DNA of 64,000 nt from the NCBI GenBank assembly GCA_018894105.1, contig CM032133.1:17250501-17314500 (forward strand), in the 5' to 3' direction. A program made the position numbers and the translations under genes. The notes under the pieces are model-generated. The model was not told the origin of the DNA and did not search any database. It was given only the letters and a program-made list of their open reading frames with translations. Positions 13,353-24,816 of the stretch are shown here, piece by piece. The number at the start of each line of letters is the position of its first letter. Position 1 is the stretch's first letter. Origin of the DNA: Jacaranda mimosifolia. Its lineage: Eukaryota; Streptophyta; Magnoliopsida; Lamiales; Bignoniaceae.

Positions 13353-14825
13353 TAAATGAAATTAACCCTATTTTTTAACATATTAAATTCTAATAAAAAA
13401 AATTTACATTAACAGTAATATATTCAATTTTACTTTAAAATAATTACATTTCGTTTCTCCTTACACTTCTACAGTAGTCCATTCGAAAAGGATGTTACAC
13501 TAAACCATCTTTTTATGGTATGTGTTAACATAAAAAAGTTATATTGTGGAGAAGAAAAAGAAAAAAAAAAAAAAAACAAAAACAAAGTGATGATGATCAA
13601 ATTTGTCCCGAGTAAGAAGGTGAACTGTTTCGAAATATGTTATCTGTTTACAAATTCTGTTGTTATGGGCTGTCCCATTGCATTTTTCGCATCTTATAAA
13701 ACTTAATCTCTTAATAATAGGTTCTTCCCCTGCCTCTCTCCTTCTACTCTTTTTGTCTGCCTGGTAATTGACCAGAAAGTAAGACTTGTGACTGAATGTA
13801 CGTACCATGTGGATCATGTATGCTTTCATATATTTCTCCTTTGAATAACTATTGTCAGTGTAATCCTCATTTCTTTCCCTCCTATAAGCTACGTTTATGG
13901 CAGCATGTCTACAGGATATCCTACTGATATCGATCCTATATTGTACAATCGCATTTTCTCCTTTGCAAGTTCAAAATATAATAAATTGAATCATCTTGAA
14001 CCTCAAATTTCAATTGTCCAACCATAAATAGGTTGCACCTCCTAGATTCCTCACTCATTATACATATAATGTTTCTACAACATTTAGAACAATTTTATTA
14101 TTCCATTTCATTCCCTTTTTATTCCTTTTCTGAAATCTATCCATGAGTTTTTCCCTCAAACCATCAACCAAATTTGGAATTGAATTGCCCTTAAGGTCAC
14201 TATTTTTCATGCCCTTAAGATTTTTATTGGCACTAAGTTATCACTATTGACAAATGGTGACAACTTAAACACTATTCTTATTACTATTTAATTTGTAAAA
14301 ATTATTAAGATGACAAAACAAAATCCTTTGTTACCTAATATATATAATTTGTGGCAACTTTTATATTGCCCTCTCATTATGTTGTCATTAGCTTATCTTT
14401 TTCTTGTAATGTAAAAAGAGGATATTACAATGAGTTTATAAGTTTATCAAAATATGTTATAAGACGTCTGAGAGTTTATACAAAATGCATTGTAAAATTC
14501 TTTCAAGATAAATGCTTGTAACCTTCTAAAATCATATGCTATGATTGTATCATCTATTTTAGAAAAAATAAGGAGTCATTAACTTATTTTTAAGATTTTA
14601 AAAAACTCTTATAATTTTAAGCATATTGATTACAAAATTTTCATTAGCACTATCTTGTAAACTCCAAAGTCTTATTTTACCGAAGTAATACTTTGAAGTT
14701 TATTTGTGGCAAAATAAGATTTAAGAACTTATAACTCTAAAAGTATATTATATGATATAGGAATTTATAAAAAAATTTAGACAAACACTTTCTTATTCGA
14801 ACAAAATATATTTTGAAGTTCCTTT

Positions 14826-14860
14826 TCTTTCTTTCTTTCTTTCTTTCTTTTTTTTTTTTC
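14826..14860 (+). repeat. CTTT microsatellite and poly-T
   Basis: About six CTTT units run into a T homopolymer. Confidence 0.9.
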
Positions 14861-15382
14861 TTCTTATGAACAGTCAAATAGTAATAGTCAAATAAGTCCC
14901 ATCCTTCTCTCCAAACTAATTATGATGAGATCTGAAACCAATAATTGCATACATCTTGTTAAACAACATGCGTTAGAGATTGTGAGGTTGCCCTCACTTT
15001 TAGCCAATATCTTTCTTCCTCTTCGTTTTTTTTTTTTTTTGGTTTAAAATATGACATTGGAAATAAACTAGCTGCCATTGAAAAAGAAAAGAGAAAGAAA
15101 AAAATGTGTGCGTTATAACTAACATACAACGTACGGGTTTAGATTAGAAATCAAAATGGATAAAACAGTTCGATAAATATCTAACTTATGAAAGAAGATT
15201 GTTCTTTTAAGAAGTTGGCATTCATCATTACCATAGGTGAAGGACTCTTCCGGCCTTTAGCCTCGTCGTCTGCCAATTATTATTAGTCCTTCCATTGATA
15301 TCTCACATCCCTGGAAGTGGAAGAGCTAATTCCATTTGTTTGATCAGATATATATTCTTTCTTCATTGATTCATCATTTCAG

Positions 15383-15492
15383 GTAATGGCATTATTTTGC
15401 AAAATATCAAAACGTTAATGCTGTACATTTCTTTCTTCATATCACAATTCATATCTTACATTTTCACTCAATTTTTTTTATTCTGTCATTAG
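15383..15492 (+). other. Possible 5'-UTR intron of the DUF569 gene
   Basis: CAG|GTAATGG at 15383 and a T-rich stretch ending TTCTGTCATTAG at 15492 make a plausible donor and acceptor 45 nt before the start codon. The enclosed 110 bp is AT- and T-rich, as plant introns are. This is inference; no transcript evidence is available. Confidence 0.4.
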
Positions 15493-15537
15493 GATGTATA
15501 AAACAGGAATTAATTAACAGCAATTGGAAACCACTAA

Positions 15538-16125
15538 ATGGATATTTTTCAGAAAGCAAAATCAGTCAGGCTGATAAGCTATAAGGACAAATGCCTGATT
15601 GCCGAAGACGACCATGAAACTGTCAGCCAAGACAACAAAAGATCATCCGAAAACGCGGTATGGACAGTGGAGCTGGTCGAAGGAAAAGACTTCATCCGCC
15701 TAAAAAGCTGTCATGGGACATACCTGACCGCCTCAAACACACCATTTATTCCAGGAGTCACAGGTAAAAAAGTTATTCAAACAATATCGCCGCCATATTA
15801 TTGTGATCCAGCGACAGAATGGCAGCCCATGAGGGATGGAATGCAGGTGAGGCTAAGATCATTTTGGGGCAACTTTTTACGGCCCAATGGCGGCTTACCG
15901 CCTTGGAGAAACTCGGTCACCCATGATATTCCACACCGTCCCAACACTCGGAACAAGCTTTTGTGGGATGTTGAGGTGGTCGAGAAGCGTTCTGAGAAAA
16001 AAACAGCAGTGGAATCTAATAATAATAATAACAATAAGTTCAGCAGATCAAGATCAAGATCATATTCTGCATCAATGACGACTTGTCAGAAACAAAATTT
16101 TGTAACCTATCAAGAATTTATTTGA
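15538..16125 (+). CDS. DUF569 (beta-trefoil-like) protein
   Basis: A single open frame of 195 residues. Residues 1-150 match the plant DUF569 family: N-terminal MDIFQKAKSVRLISYKDKCL, then NAVWTVELVEG, RLKSCHGTYLTASN, TEWQPMRDGMQVRL and the strongly conserved NGGLPPWRNSVTHDIPHR, ending LLWDVEVVE. Fold studies of related proteins place DUF569 with actin-crosslinking/fascin-like beta-trefoils, but the biochemical role is unknown. The tail (about 151-195) is low complexity: a six-asparagine run and SRSRSRSYSAS, then YQEFI. The start is chosen because it aligns with the family N-terminus and no in-frame ATG lies upstream. The length fits single-domain members. It appears intact and intronless within the coding part. 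Confidence 0.9.
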   Translation: MDIFQKAKSVRLISYKDKCLIAEDDHETVSQDNKRSSENAVWTVELVEGKDFIRLKSCHGTYLTASNTPFIPGVTGKKVIQTISPPYYCDPATEWQPMRDGMQVRLRSFWGNFLRPNGGLPPWRNSVTHDIPHRPNTRNKLLWDVEVVEKRSEKKTAVESNNNNNNKFSRSRSRSYSASMTTCQKQNFVTYQEFI

Positions 16126-16354
16126 ACAATCAGGTTGATCAATGTATGGTGCTGTTGGAATCCAAACAGGAATTGTTGCTATGGTTTTGGAAAGAATCAG
16201 TCTGTTAGATCATATGGGCAAAGTTAAAGGCATGTATTAAAAGTCAAGTAATGTCCTTTATTCTTCCGACTTGGTATGTATCAAAGCCAATAAGCTTGTG
16301 CTTGCTGTTTTTTTCTTGTTGATTAATTGCATATATGATTTTATATGTAAAAGA

Positions 16355-16376
16355 TCAAAAATAAAAAATAAAAATC
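16355..16376 (+). terminator. Poly(A)-signal cluster after the DUF569 gene
   Basis: Two overlapping AATAAA-like hexamers in an A-rich stretch about 235 nt after the stop codon. This is the first strong cluster downstream, so a reasonable 3' end. Confidence 0.4.
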
Positions 16377-16742
16377 ATGTTTCTTATCAGTATATTATTG
16401 GACCATAGTATTCTTTAGTATTTTCAGAGGTTGATGTCTAGACACATAATATAAGTTCAGTGAAAATTAGATGAGTGATTTTAACGGAAAAAAGAAAAAA
16501 AGAAAAATAAAACTTTAGTTTGGGCCATTTTCTTTTGACTGAAATTATTAAAATTATTTTTGCAGTTTTTATCGAAAATTAGTTTGATTTATATTTGAAT
16601 ATAATTATGAATATGAATGGATTAGGGGTCACATCTTGAGTGTCCGTCCACGTTACATGTTATTTTAATTTTTATAAATGTGAGGTAATTATTGGTAACC
16701 GTGGTAAAACAATATCCTAATTCCTTTTAGTTTTTAAAATTT

Positions 16743-16870
16743 GATGAGTGGCTAGTTGATCAAGTAACATTGCCCTCATATGTATAAGTGTGAGTTTGGA
16801 GTTCGAATCCTAAGATTGTGATTGCTTATGGGATATAAATCCCATTTTTCTATCTATAAAATGTGAGATA
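16743..16870 (+). mobile_element. tRNA-derived SINE
   Basis: A pol III A-box-like GTGGCTAGTTGATCAAG (from about 16749) is followed about 40 bp on by a clear B box GGAGTTCGAATCC (16798-16810). This is the spacing of a tRNA-related SINE head. A unique-looking tail reaches about 16870. There is no cloverleaf, so it is not a tRNA gene. The exact ends and duplication were not resolved. Confidence 0.6.
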
Positions 16871-17089
16871 AGGCTGGGGCTTTGTTTGGATGTGAGACTT
16901 TAAGTTGGTCTTTGGGACATTTGAGCAGACACGTCTCTCTGACTGCCTCTGAGCACTGTGTAACTTGATTCTCTCTCTTGCTCTCTCATGCCTCACATTT
17001 TTCTTTCTCTATCTCACGCCTCACCTTTTCTCCCTCCCTCCTTTTCACTAATAATTTAGCAAAGAAAGTTCAAATAATATCTTAACAGA

Positions 17090-17113
17090 GGGGGGGGGGG
17101 GGGGGGGGGGGGG
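17090..17113 (+). repeat. 24-nt G homopolymer
   Basis: Twenty-four consecutive G residues inside otherwise AT-rich DNA. The strand could form a G-quadruplex. Run length may be unreliable because such tracts are hard to sequence. Confidence 0.9.
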
Positions 17114-17119
17114 TAAAAA

Positions 17120-18126
17120 AACAAAGACAAAGAAAGAGGGCGAGTTAAGATTTATGGAGGAGACAAATAGTTCCTATAATGTTTTTAGTCCTTTTGAAAA
17201 TGAAATTTTGTGGATTGAATTTTCATAACAAACCTCACACGAGGGCACATCCACAGATTGAGAAGGTGGTGGAAATGGACAACTACACTAAGGATGGTCG
17301 ACAGTCGGTCGTCGTGGTCATGGCGGCAAATGGTCGTAGAAGAGGATGGAGGTGGCGAGGCTCGGTGAGAGTGGGGAAGTTGAAGTGGGATTGGTGGAGG
17401 AGTTACTTATTTATTAGAGTTAGATTGGCATCGTTGGATCTAATAAATTTGACGATCTTAAACTTTTGAATATATGAGCATTAGTGGCATCAGACCCTAA
17501 CCAAATGCATATTATCTTTTCTTGTTGGGTTTGGATTAAGTTTGGGAATTTATGATGCATAATAGGATATATTAATTTGAATTTTTTTGAAAAAAATTAA
17601 GATGTAATATAGAAAATATTTTTATTACGACATTTTTAATTATCTTATGATGAAATAAAAAATTCAAAAACCAAATTTTAAATAATTTCTTTTTATCATT
17701 TTCTAATTAATTCGATTAATATGAAATTTACTAAAATATAATTCATGAAAATCTTAAAAAAAAAATCTTACCTGAAATTTAATTTTCCTCAATTTAAAAA
17801 ATAATTGATGGTCCATTTCATAGCAAATTATCAAAAATATGAAATTTATTAAATTTACCTTCAATTTTATTTTATTTTTAATTTAACTATTCTCAATTTC
17901 AAATAAACCAAAACAAATCAAAATACAAATCTTATAAAATAATCTCATTCTCTCAAATATATCTAAAAAATAATCTCACAATCAATCATAACCTCATGTC
18001 ACATCAATACATCATATCATAATAATTATTAAACGTTGTCTCATAATCAATCACTACCTCATTTTTTATTCTTAAATCTTTAAAACACAAAAACAACCCC
18101 AAAATCTTTAAAACACAAAAAATGAG
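17120..18126. other. Intergenic DNA without a supported gene
   Basis: The 96-codon open frame at 17179-17469 has a skewed, arginine/glycine-rich composition and no family motif, so it is not called. The rest is AT-rich. From about 17940, words such as AATCTCACAATCAATC resemble those near 51700, a possible shared decayed repeat. Confidence 0.4.
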
Positions 18127-18134
18127 ACCATACC

Positions 18135-18715
18135 TAGGGATGGCAATGGGGTGGGACTGGCAAGACCCGAGACTCGCCTCGCATGACAATTGAGAGACCC
18201 AAAATCCGCCCCGCCTTGCCTTTGACCCCGAAACCAGTGGGTTGTACTCGCCTAACCTTTTCTTTTTTTTTTGTATTTTCTTTGTTTTTTTTTTTTTTTT
18301 TTTTTTTACCATCTCTTCCTCACTGAAATTATCATGAAAGCTCAAAATGGTTAATTTTCAATATTGTATATCCACCAATTATGTATTTATTGTGACATTT
18401 AATATTAATATTGGAATGGCTATATATATATATATGGGTTAAATGACTAAAAGATTTGATTTCCTTTTGTAGATGTCAAGTTACTGGGGTTCAAACCATA
18501 TGTTATATCTATATATGTAATATAATATATAATATAAATATATATGTTATATAATATATATATATATAATATAATTACTATTATATGGGGTGGGTTCACC
18601 TAAATCCATAACCCCCCCGGACCCGGACGGGTCTTTCGAATCAAAATCCATTACCCGTCTCGAACTCCATTTGTTTCATCCCGAACTGGGTTTACTTGGA
18701 CCATTGCCATCCCTA
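18135..18715. mobile_element. hAT-type MITE with 8-bp target duplication
   Basis: Perfect 15-bp terminal inverted repeats TAGGGATGGCAATGG / CCATTGCCATCCCTA bound a 581-bp element. An identical 8-bp ACCATACC lies on both sides (18127-18134 and 18716-18723). TAGGG-type ends plus an 8-bp duplication are the hallmark of hAT superfamily insertions. The inside holds GC-rich arms (CCCGACC/GGGTCGG-like) around a centre with poly-T (18257-18307) and TA microsatellites (18420-18436, 18500-18580). No transposase is encoded, so it is a non-autonomous element moved by a hAT enzyme elsewhere. Confidence 0.9.
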
Positions 18716-18723
18716 ACCATACC

Positions 18724-20254
18724 TCACCAGCAATCACACAACCTTACTAATTCTTGATCTGTATAGGCAAAATTGATATAGCATGCATGTTTTGAAATAA
18801 TATATATTTGTATTTCACATCTTTTAGCCATTTAATTCTTATGTCATATTTATGGGATGTTATGCACAAAATGTGACTATTTTTCATATTTACCATTCAT
18901 ATGCCAAAATTATTTCAACACAATCAACTAAATGTCAATATGACTTAAATAGGGCTTAGTTTTAGTCCTGACCACACTATATTCCCACGTGCATAAATAA
19001 CATTTAATTTTTTATGTAGTATATAGTTTTAATAACAATCAATTTGAATAACATGCAACATTAATTATCTATTAATTAAGTCTATGTTATGAAAATAATT
19101 ATTATACCAAAAGTTCAAAAATAAAGAAACATTAGAAAATATGTTCCAAATTATTCTTATTCTTCATTGTCTCAACATTATAAAATCTCATAACTATAGA
19201 ATATTCTTCACCAATCACATCCCAGGCAAAAAAACCTTACTCTATATCAGAACAAACCTATCATTTCAAAAAACATAAAAGTATATATAAGACTAAAAAA
19301 CCATGTTAAAAAATTAAGTATGATGTGAAAATAAAATCTGAATAGTTAGGTGAAATTTATTTGAAAATTTAACTTTTGATAGATGAAAGTGCGTTGTTGT
19401 AGAACACATGATATTGTTCGGCTCTGGTAAAAAGTGGAGAACTCAAACAGAAAAACCATGTGCTTGATAAAGAAATAAAAACATGATCGATAAATCAAGA
19501 ACATATTAAAACAATTAGATTGTCAATACATTACTTATGGCATAATTATTACTAATGGTTGTAATGATCATTTTTCTATTTGATGGCAATTTTACTTTGA
19601 TATTTTAAGACAATGCTAAATGTCTAATGAGATGTTTAATTTTCACACAGGAGTTTATATATCGTGGTACTTTTGGGATATCGTATTCATATAGGAAGAA
19701 ATGAGAAAAGAATGTGTTTTGGAAGGTAGCTACCTTGAGTAAAAATGGGTCATGAAACAGGAAAAAAAAAAAAAAAAAAAACAACAACAACAACAGCAAC
19801 AACAACTCAAAATTTTCTTTTATTTGTATTAGATTTAGATATAACTATTTAAAGGGTAAGATCATAATTTGGTGTACCAGATGGCTATTTTTTGGGTGTA
19901 AGGGTATTTTTTTATATAGTAATACAAATGAATAAGACTTTAAAAGCACTATATGTACAAAGCAAATAAAAAGCCTAATTAAATAAATAAATAAGTTAAG
20001 CTCATCAAATTGGGCATCCCCAATCGAAGTGGGTTGAAGCTCACAATGAATGTAATCAATATAAATATCAACTGTCAAAGCCAAAAAGACATCTAAACAA
20101 TCATTTGCTAACTCGAACTCTTAGCACCTCTAGGTGCAAAAATCCAACTCAATTTGTTGATTTTCAGGAAAAAAATCCTGTCTCCATTTTCATACAACAT
20201 CATTTTGGCATTATTTTGTGAGAATTCCTTTTTGAAGTAAAGAATGTCGAAGAC
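18724..20254. other. AT-rich intergenic DNA
   Basis: No gene is supported. At 19759-19806 an A homopolymer runs into CAACAACAACAGCAACAACAA. At 19980-19995 there are AAAT repeats. Confidence 0.5.
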
Positions 20255-22580
20255 AAGGATGGATGTAGGGGGGCCAAGCGGAGGCTTGCCCCCTAGCATT
20301 ATATATATATTCGATTAAATCGTCAAGTTTATTTTCATTGCAAATTTAAGTTGATTGGACCAAAAATTATAGCTTTGGACTGAAATGAATTAATTAAAAT
20401 TTTAATTATAAGGTGATATGTGAACCCGAATCATTAATTGAGGGCTTATCATTTATTAAGTTAATTGATGTAATTCGAAAGTCTAAATTGTGTTACCTTT
20501 ATAAAGGTTGGTTATTATAAGGAAGATATGAGAAATTCGTAAGGAACGCCTATTTATTGGTTATGGACTTGGGATATTAAATTAAGTATTTTTGGTAAGA
20601 AAATGAAATACTAGCCCGAAACTGATAAACTATTTAATTAATATTATTTAATCGTAGCGGCATGTTTAGAAAGTCAAATTGTCATTTGATTATGGAAGAA
20701 AACCCTAAATCACCTAAATAAGTCAAATGTATGATGATTTTAGTAAAATGGTTTAGATGATCGAAGAATTGGATTATTATAGCTAAACATGATGGTACGA
20801 GGACTAGGACAATAGGAGTGTTCGGTAAGGGCATTGGGGAGTCAATGCAATTAAAACATACAGATGACCATTATTATTGTTAAGAAACGCTATACCTTAG
20901 TTGATACTTATTTTGCATTTATTGGGAATAGGTGGATGCAGACCCAAACTTCTCTAATCAGCAGAGGATTGCTAGCTGGGCATCAAGACTCTAGGTGAGG
21001 TTATATCTTATTCCATTGCCGGGGATAAAAGAACATATACGTTCTTTATGAATATTAACTCACTCATTCGTATCTTGACTTGTTTGTACCTTCATGACGT
21101 TCTAGTCTGTTTGTCAAATTATGTTGGATTCCTTGCTTTTCTATATCATTTAGCCTTGCCAACTGAATTCGTGATTAGTATACTGTTCTTTTGAAATGTT
21201 ATCAAAACAATCTTGCCGACCGATTGTTATCACCAATTGTTATCATTCTTGAACTCATCTTGAAATGTTATTTGGAACCGTATTGCAGATCGATATGCAT
21301 ATGTGATTTGGATTACTTGGTTTTATACCCTGATATGTTTGTTTTTGATTAATTATTTTGAAAATTCAATTATAATGTTGGTACTATGTTATGTCATCCT
21401 TGGGGATGCCTTTGGGCAGTTTGTCACCCATGGGGATGCCACAAAAAGTTGGGCTAGGACTAGGTCCGGAAAGAGATAGGATGGAATGACAGATGGTGAC
21501 TAGTCTCCTGGCTAGTACCCACTCGTGATCTCGACTCGCAGCTAGTTGGAGGTAGCTGTCTGCGAGTGGCAGGATTCAGCATGCGGCCGGCCATGCCACA
21601 TGTCTGTTATGTTATGCCAAGCTGATCACTCGAGAAATGGAGAGATAATGAAGTCATTATAATATGTTATATTTCTAATATGTTCTGGGGAGCGATAAGG
21701 TTGGATTTGGCCAATAGCTCTGTTAAGTTATTGAAAATTTATTTCTGTTATGTAATCTCTTACTATGTTGCATCTCCACTGTTATATGTATCATGTGTTC
21801 GCTGTCATTGTATTATTCTGTAAATTTTGACTCCTTCAGTCATTTTCATTTATCTTTACTAGCTATATATCAATTTTGTTAGAAACCCTTTATCAGCTCT
21901 TCTTTCACTCTATACGTTCGGTGATAGTTATATACCTCACTAAGTCATTAGGACTCATACCTCTTTTGTGTTCTTAATTCTTTTTCCCAGCTAGGGTGTG
22001 ACAAGTAGCAAGTGGAGCGGTGTAGGCTGTGTCGGTGTAAATAGTTTTGTAACTGGCTTCCGAATGTACAGGATTTAGACATGTTAGGTAAATTTTGGTT
22101 ATGTATATGTAGAACTCATGATGTGGCATGTAACTATTATGTTCATATGGTTTTGATACTAGTAAAGTTGTATGTGTTGTTTAATGCTTTAGGTATGTGA
22201 ACTTGAAACTGATACGGCATATATGAATGTTTGGTGTACATATAGGTTTTGGAGCTAGTGTTATTGTGAAATGTTATATAGCAGAAGGTAATAGTAAATT
22301 GGAATGAGTAGTTTTTAGGTTGTTATGAAATTATTTAAATTGAAAAATTTTTAGGGTGGATTTTTTGTTCTGAATTTTTGTGAATAAGATCAAAGTAGCA
22401 CCTCGACCTAAAGCAAGCACCTCCAAGGCGGGCCGCTACAATTGATGAATTTTATGATATAAAAGAGTGTTGCACTCAACTTCGACTTATATTTGTAAAT
22501 TATAAAATTTGTATTTGAATTTTTATGTTTCATAATTTTGCCCCCCTCTCCCCACAATTTCAATTTTGGATTCGTCCTTG
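20255..22580. mobile_element. G-tract-ended element split by a solo LTR
   Basis: The left end CAAGGATGGATGTAGGGGGG (from 20254) and the reverse complement of the right end, CAAGGACGAATCCAAAATTG followed shortly by a GGGGAGAGGGGGG tract, share a CAAGGAYGRAT start and a nearby G tract. With the solo LTR at 20469-22440 and one copy of its TSD removed, about 350 bp of AT-rich filler remain, the size of a MITE. The superfamily is not resolved and no target duplication is clear. Confidence 0.35.
20469..22440. mobile_element. Solo LTR of a probable gypsy-type element
   Basis: A 1972-bp block starts TGTAATTCGAAAG and ends GGGCCGCTACA, giving TGTA/TACA ends. Perfect 5-bp ATTGA duplications flank it (20464-20468 and 22441-22445). 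No retrotransposon proteins lie inside or next to it. Its length and ends suit a gypsy (Tekay-like) LTR better than a copia LTR, but the clade is inference. A solo LTR forms when the two LTRs of an element recombine and the internal region is lost. Confidence 0.75.
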
Positions 22581-22899
22581 GGCTAAAGACCTAGATGAGC
22601 AGAGCTCGAGAGTTCAGTGCTCCAGTGGTGTTCTAAGGTGAGAATGCAGAAAGGGTGTGGTGTATGGCTCCCTCAATTTTTTTACCATACTGATGTTATG
22701 GGGGCAACCTCATCTTCCCCCATCCCATTCTCTAGAACATTCCTTTACTTTGTATTGATAACTTAAATGTTGCTCTCACAAGCAACAGTAATAGATGTTT
22801 TCAGAATTTTAATTAGGAATGAATCAAGTGATTTTTAGCCATGTAGGATACCGTGCGACCAATTCCATGCTCTTGAATTTCTTAAGGTCGTGTTTGATT

Positions 22900-24816
22900 T
22901 GAGCGATTATGGTGATTATGCATTTGAATCCATGCTAGTCCATCCTAATCACATGTTTGATACATGAGATTACGGTTACGAGTCGAGAGAAGATTTGGTC
23001 CGAGCCTGCTCCGAGCCCACACTATGCGTGTGATTGTGGCCAATTTCAATCCCATGGTATTTGGTGAGATTAGGTTCTGAGGCAAGAAACTAAAAATTAT
23101 GTTTACAGATTGTCCATCATTTTGTGAGGGCCATTACACCCATGCCTTTTTTGCAGGATGCTATAAAATTACCCAATACATTTACGTTTTTTATGAAAAA
23201 GATTTTCTATTACTAACGTTTTTAGACAAAGTCAACACTTTCCATTTTAACTCTTTCTCCTTCACAAAAGCCCTAACCACCGTATGCCCCTGCTCGCTGT
23301 GAATTTCAATTTGGCTTCATCTCCGCTTATCTTGGTGGATAGAAATAGGTAAGAGTTTTAATTTTTGCTACAAAATCAGTGTATTTTTAGTTTATTTAGT
23401 GATTTTCGCCGGTATCTGACTTCAAAACTCGATTCTTTATTGCTGTCTTGGTCGACAGCTTCCACAATTCCCAATCGTCTATTGCTGTGGTAGGAAGAAA
23501 AGAATCTGCCAGTGGTCAGTTTGCATGTGCTCGTCTAAAGGGCTATACTCGAATCAACCATGTAGAAGATAATCTCTGTAAGTTTGAATATTTTTGTTAT
23601 GTACGATGGGTTTATTTTATTTATTTATTTATTTTATTTGTTTTTACCATTGTACTTATCCTTCCCATCTTCCTGTTTGTGATTGTATGTGTTTATGTTG
23701 GAGATAAATTGTATTCTTATTGAAGTTATCAAACCTGCATTTGTTCTATGTCAATATAATTTTTTTTTCTTTTGATTTTCCTTTTGCAACTTCTGTGAAT
23801 TTATTAAAAAAATGTGCACTAGGCCGCCTCTGCAACTTTATGTAGATGAGTATTGTTCACTAGTCATTTCATTTGCTTTTTGTATTTGGTGGAAATTTTT
23901 TATATGCTAATGCATCAATAATATGAAAGTAATGTAGAACTTCTTTCTTTTTTGGTCAAAATGTTAAAGTAAACTTAGCTTTATCAAAGCTAATTGCTTT
24001 ACAATTGCTTGTCTCATAGTTTGGCAATTAGAAAGCAATAATATCTAATCCTTTTGTCCACATAAGCTAATTACACCACAAAAAGTTGCATAGGGGAAAA
24101 CATGTTAAAAAGGATAGATATTGACCCTTTTTCCTTTTTTTGGAAATCTCCAGGACAATTATGGCTTTTCTATTTGGCATTCTATGCGGTTGCTAATCTT
24201 CATATTATCCATCTCCTGTTATCCTCAAATCTTCCAAGAATTGTAAACCACTTGTCTTGAAAATAGTCAAAAGGAATAGATCCTAAAACGATTTCTAGAT
24301 CTGTCTGGTACCACACATCATAGTTAACTCTTCAAGTACATGGTTTTCTTGTAAGAAGTTTGGTGGTGTTGGTCATAACCTTTTCTATGGTGCTGGTATT
24401 TTAGATGGTACATCAGTTGATAAATGTTGGTATAAAGTAAAGATAACACACTAAATCTATTCATATGTGTATTGTCGGTGTGCATTGAGAATATGACAAA
24501 GATTATAGTCTAGTTTTTGGAAATATGCCATTTGTCCTCCTATATCTCCATCTTTTTACTTAACTTTTATTCCTCATGTCAAATAAGTTATTCTTTAATC
24601 TCTTGTTGTACTTGATTGTAGTGTACAATATGACAACAAAGATGTGACATTGATAAACTAGAGTTAATATTTATTTTTTAACCTATTAGTTGTGGCTGAT
24701 GAATGAGGTTACTCGAACATTTTTTAGGAATAGTTGTGACATAAACACATAGATCGGAATGATAGAGTTCTTATTTTGCTATGGTTGCATTTGTTTATGT
24801 TTGAAACATCACGTGC
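22900..24816 (+). other. 5' non-coding part of the Harbinger element
   Basis: No supported coding region upstream of the transposase. There is a TTTA microsatellite at about 23616-23638. The open frame at 23448-23723 has no family motif. The stretch may contain untranslated leader and intron of the transposase gene. Confidence 0.35.

Larger units (their letters stand above)
11661..15340. other. AT-rich intergenic DNA with simple repeats
   Basis: No gene is recognised. The block holds a TAAA/TAA microsatellite (13222-13257), a 13-nt G run (13340-13352), a CTTT/poly-T microsatellite (14826-14860) and poly-T at about 15028-15040. Around 14400-14800, TTATAAG-like words recur in both orientations. 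They resemble the block at 28863-29413, which suggests a decayed MITE. Confidence 0.5.

Noticed and set aside
16743..16870. Possible tRNA gene
   Set aside because: A and B boxes are present but no cloverleaf or anticodon stem can be folded; treated as a SINE.
17179..17469. 96-codon open frame rich in Arg/Gly/Trp
   Set aside because: No recognisable family, no splice or promoter support, and it follows directly on a G homopolymer region.
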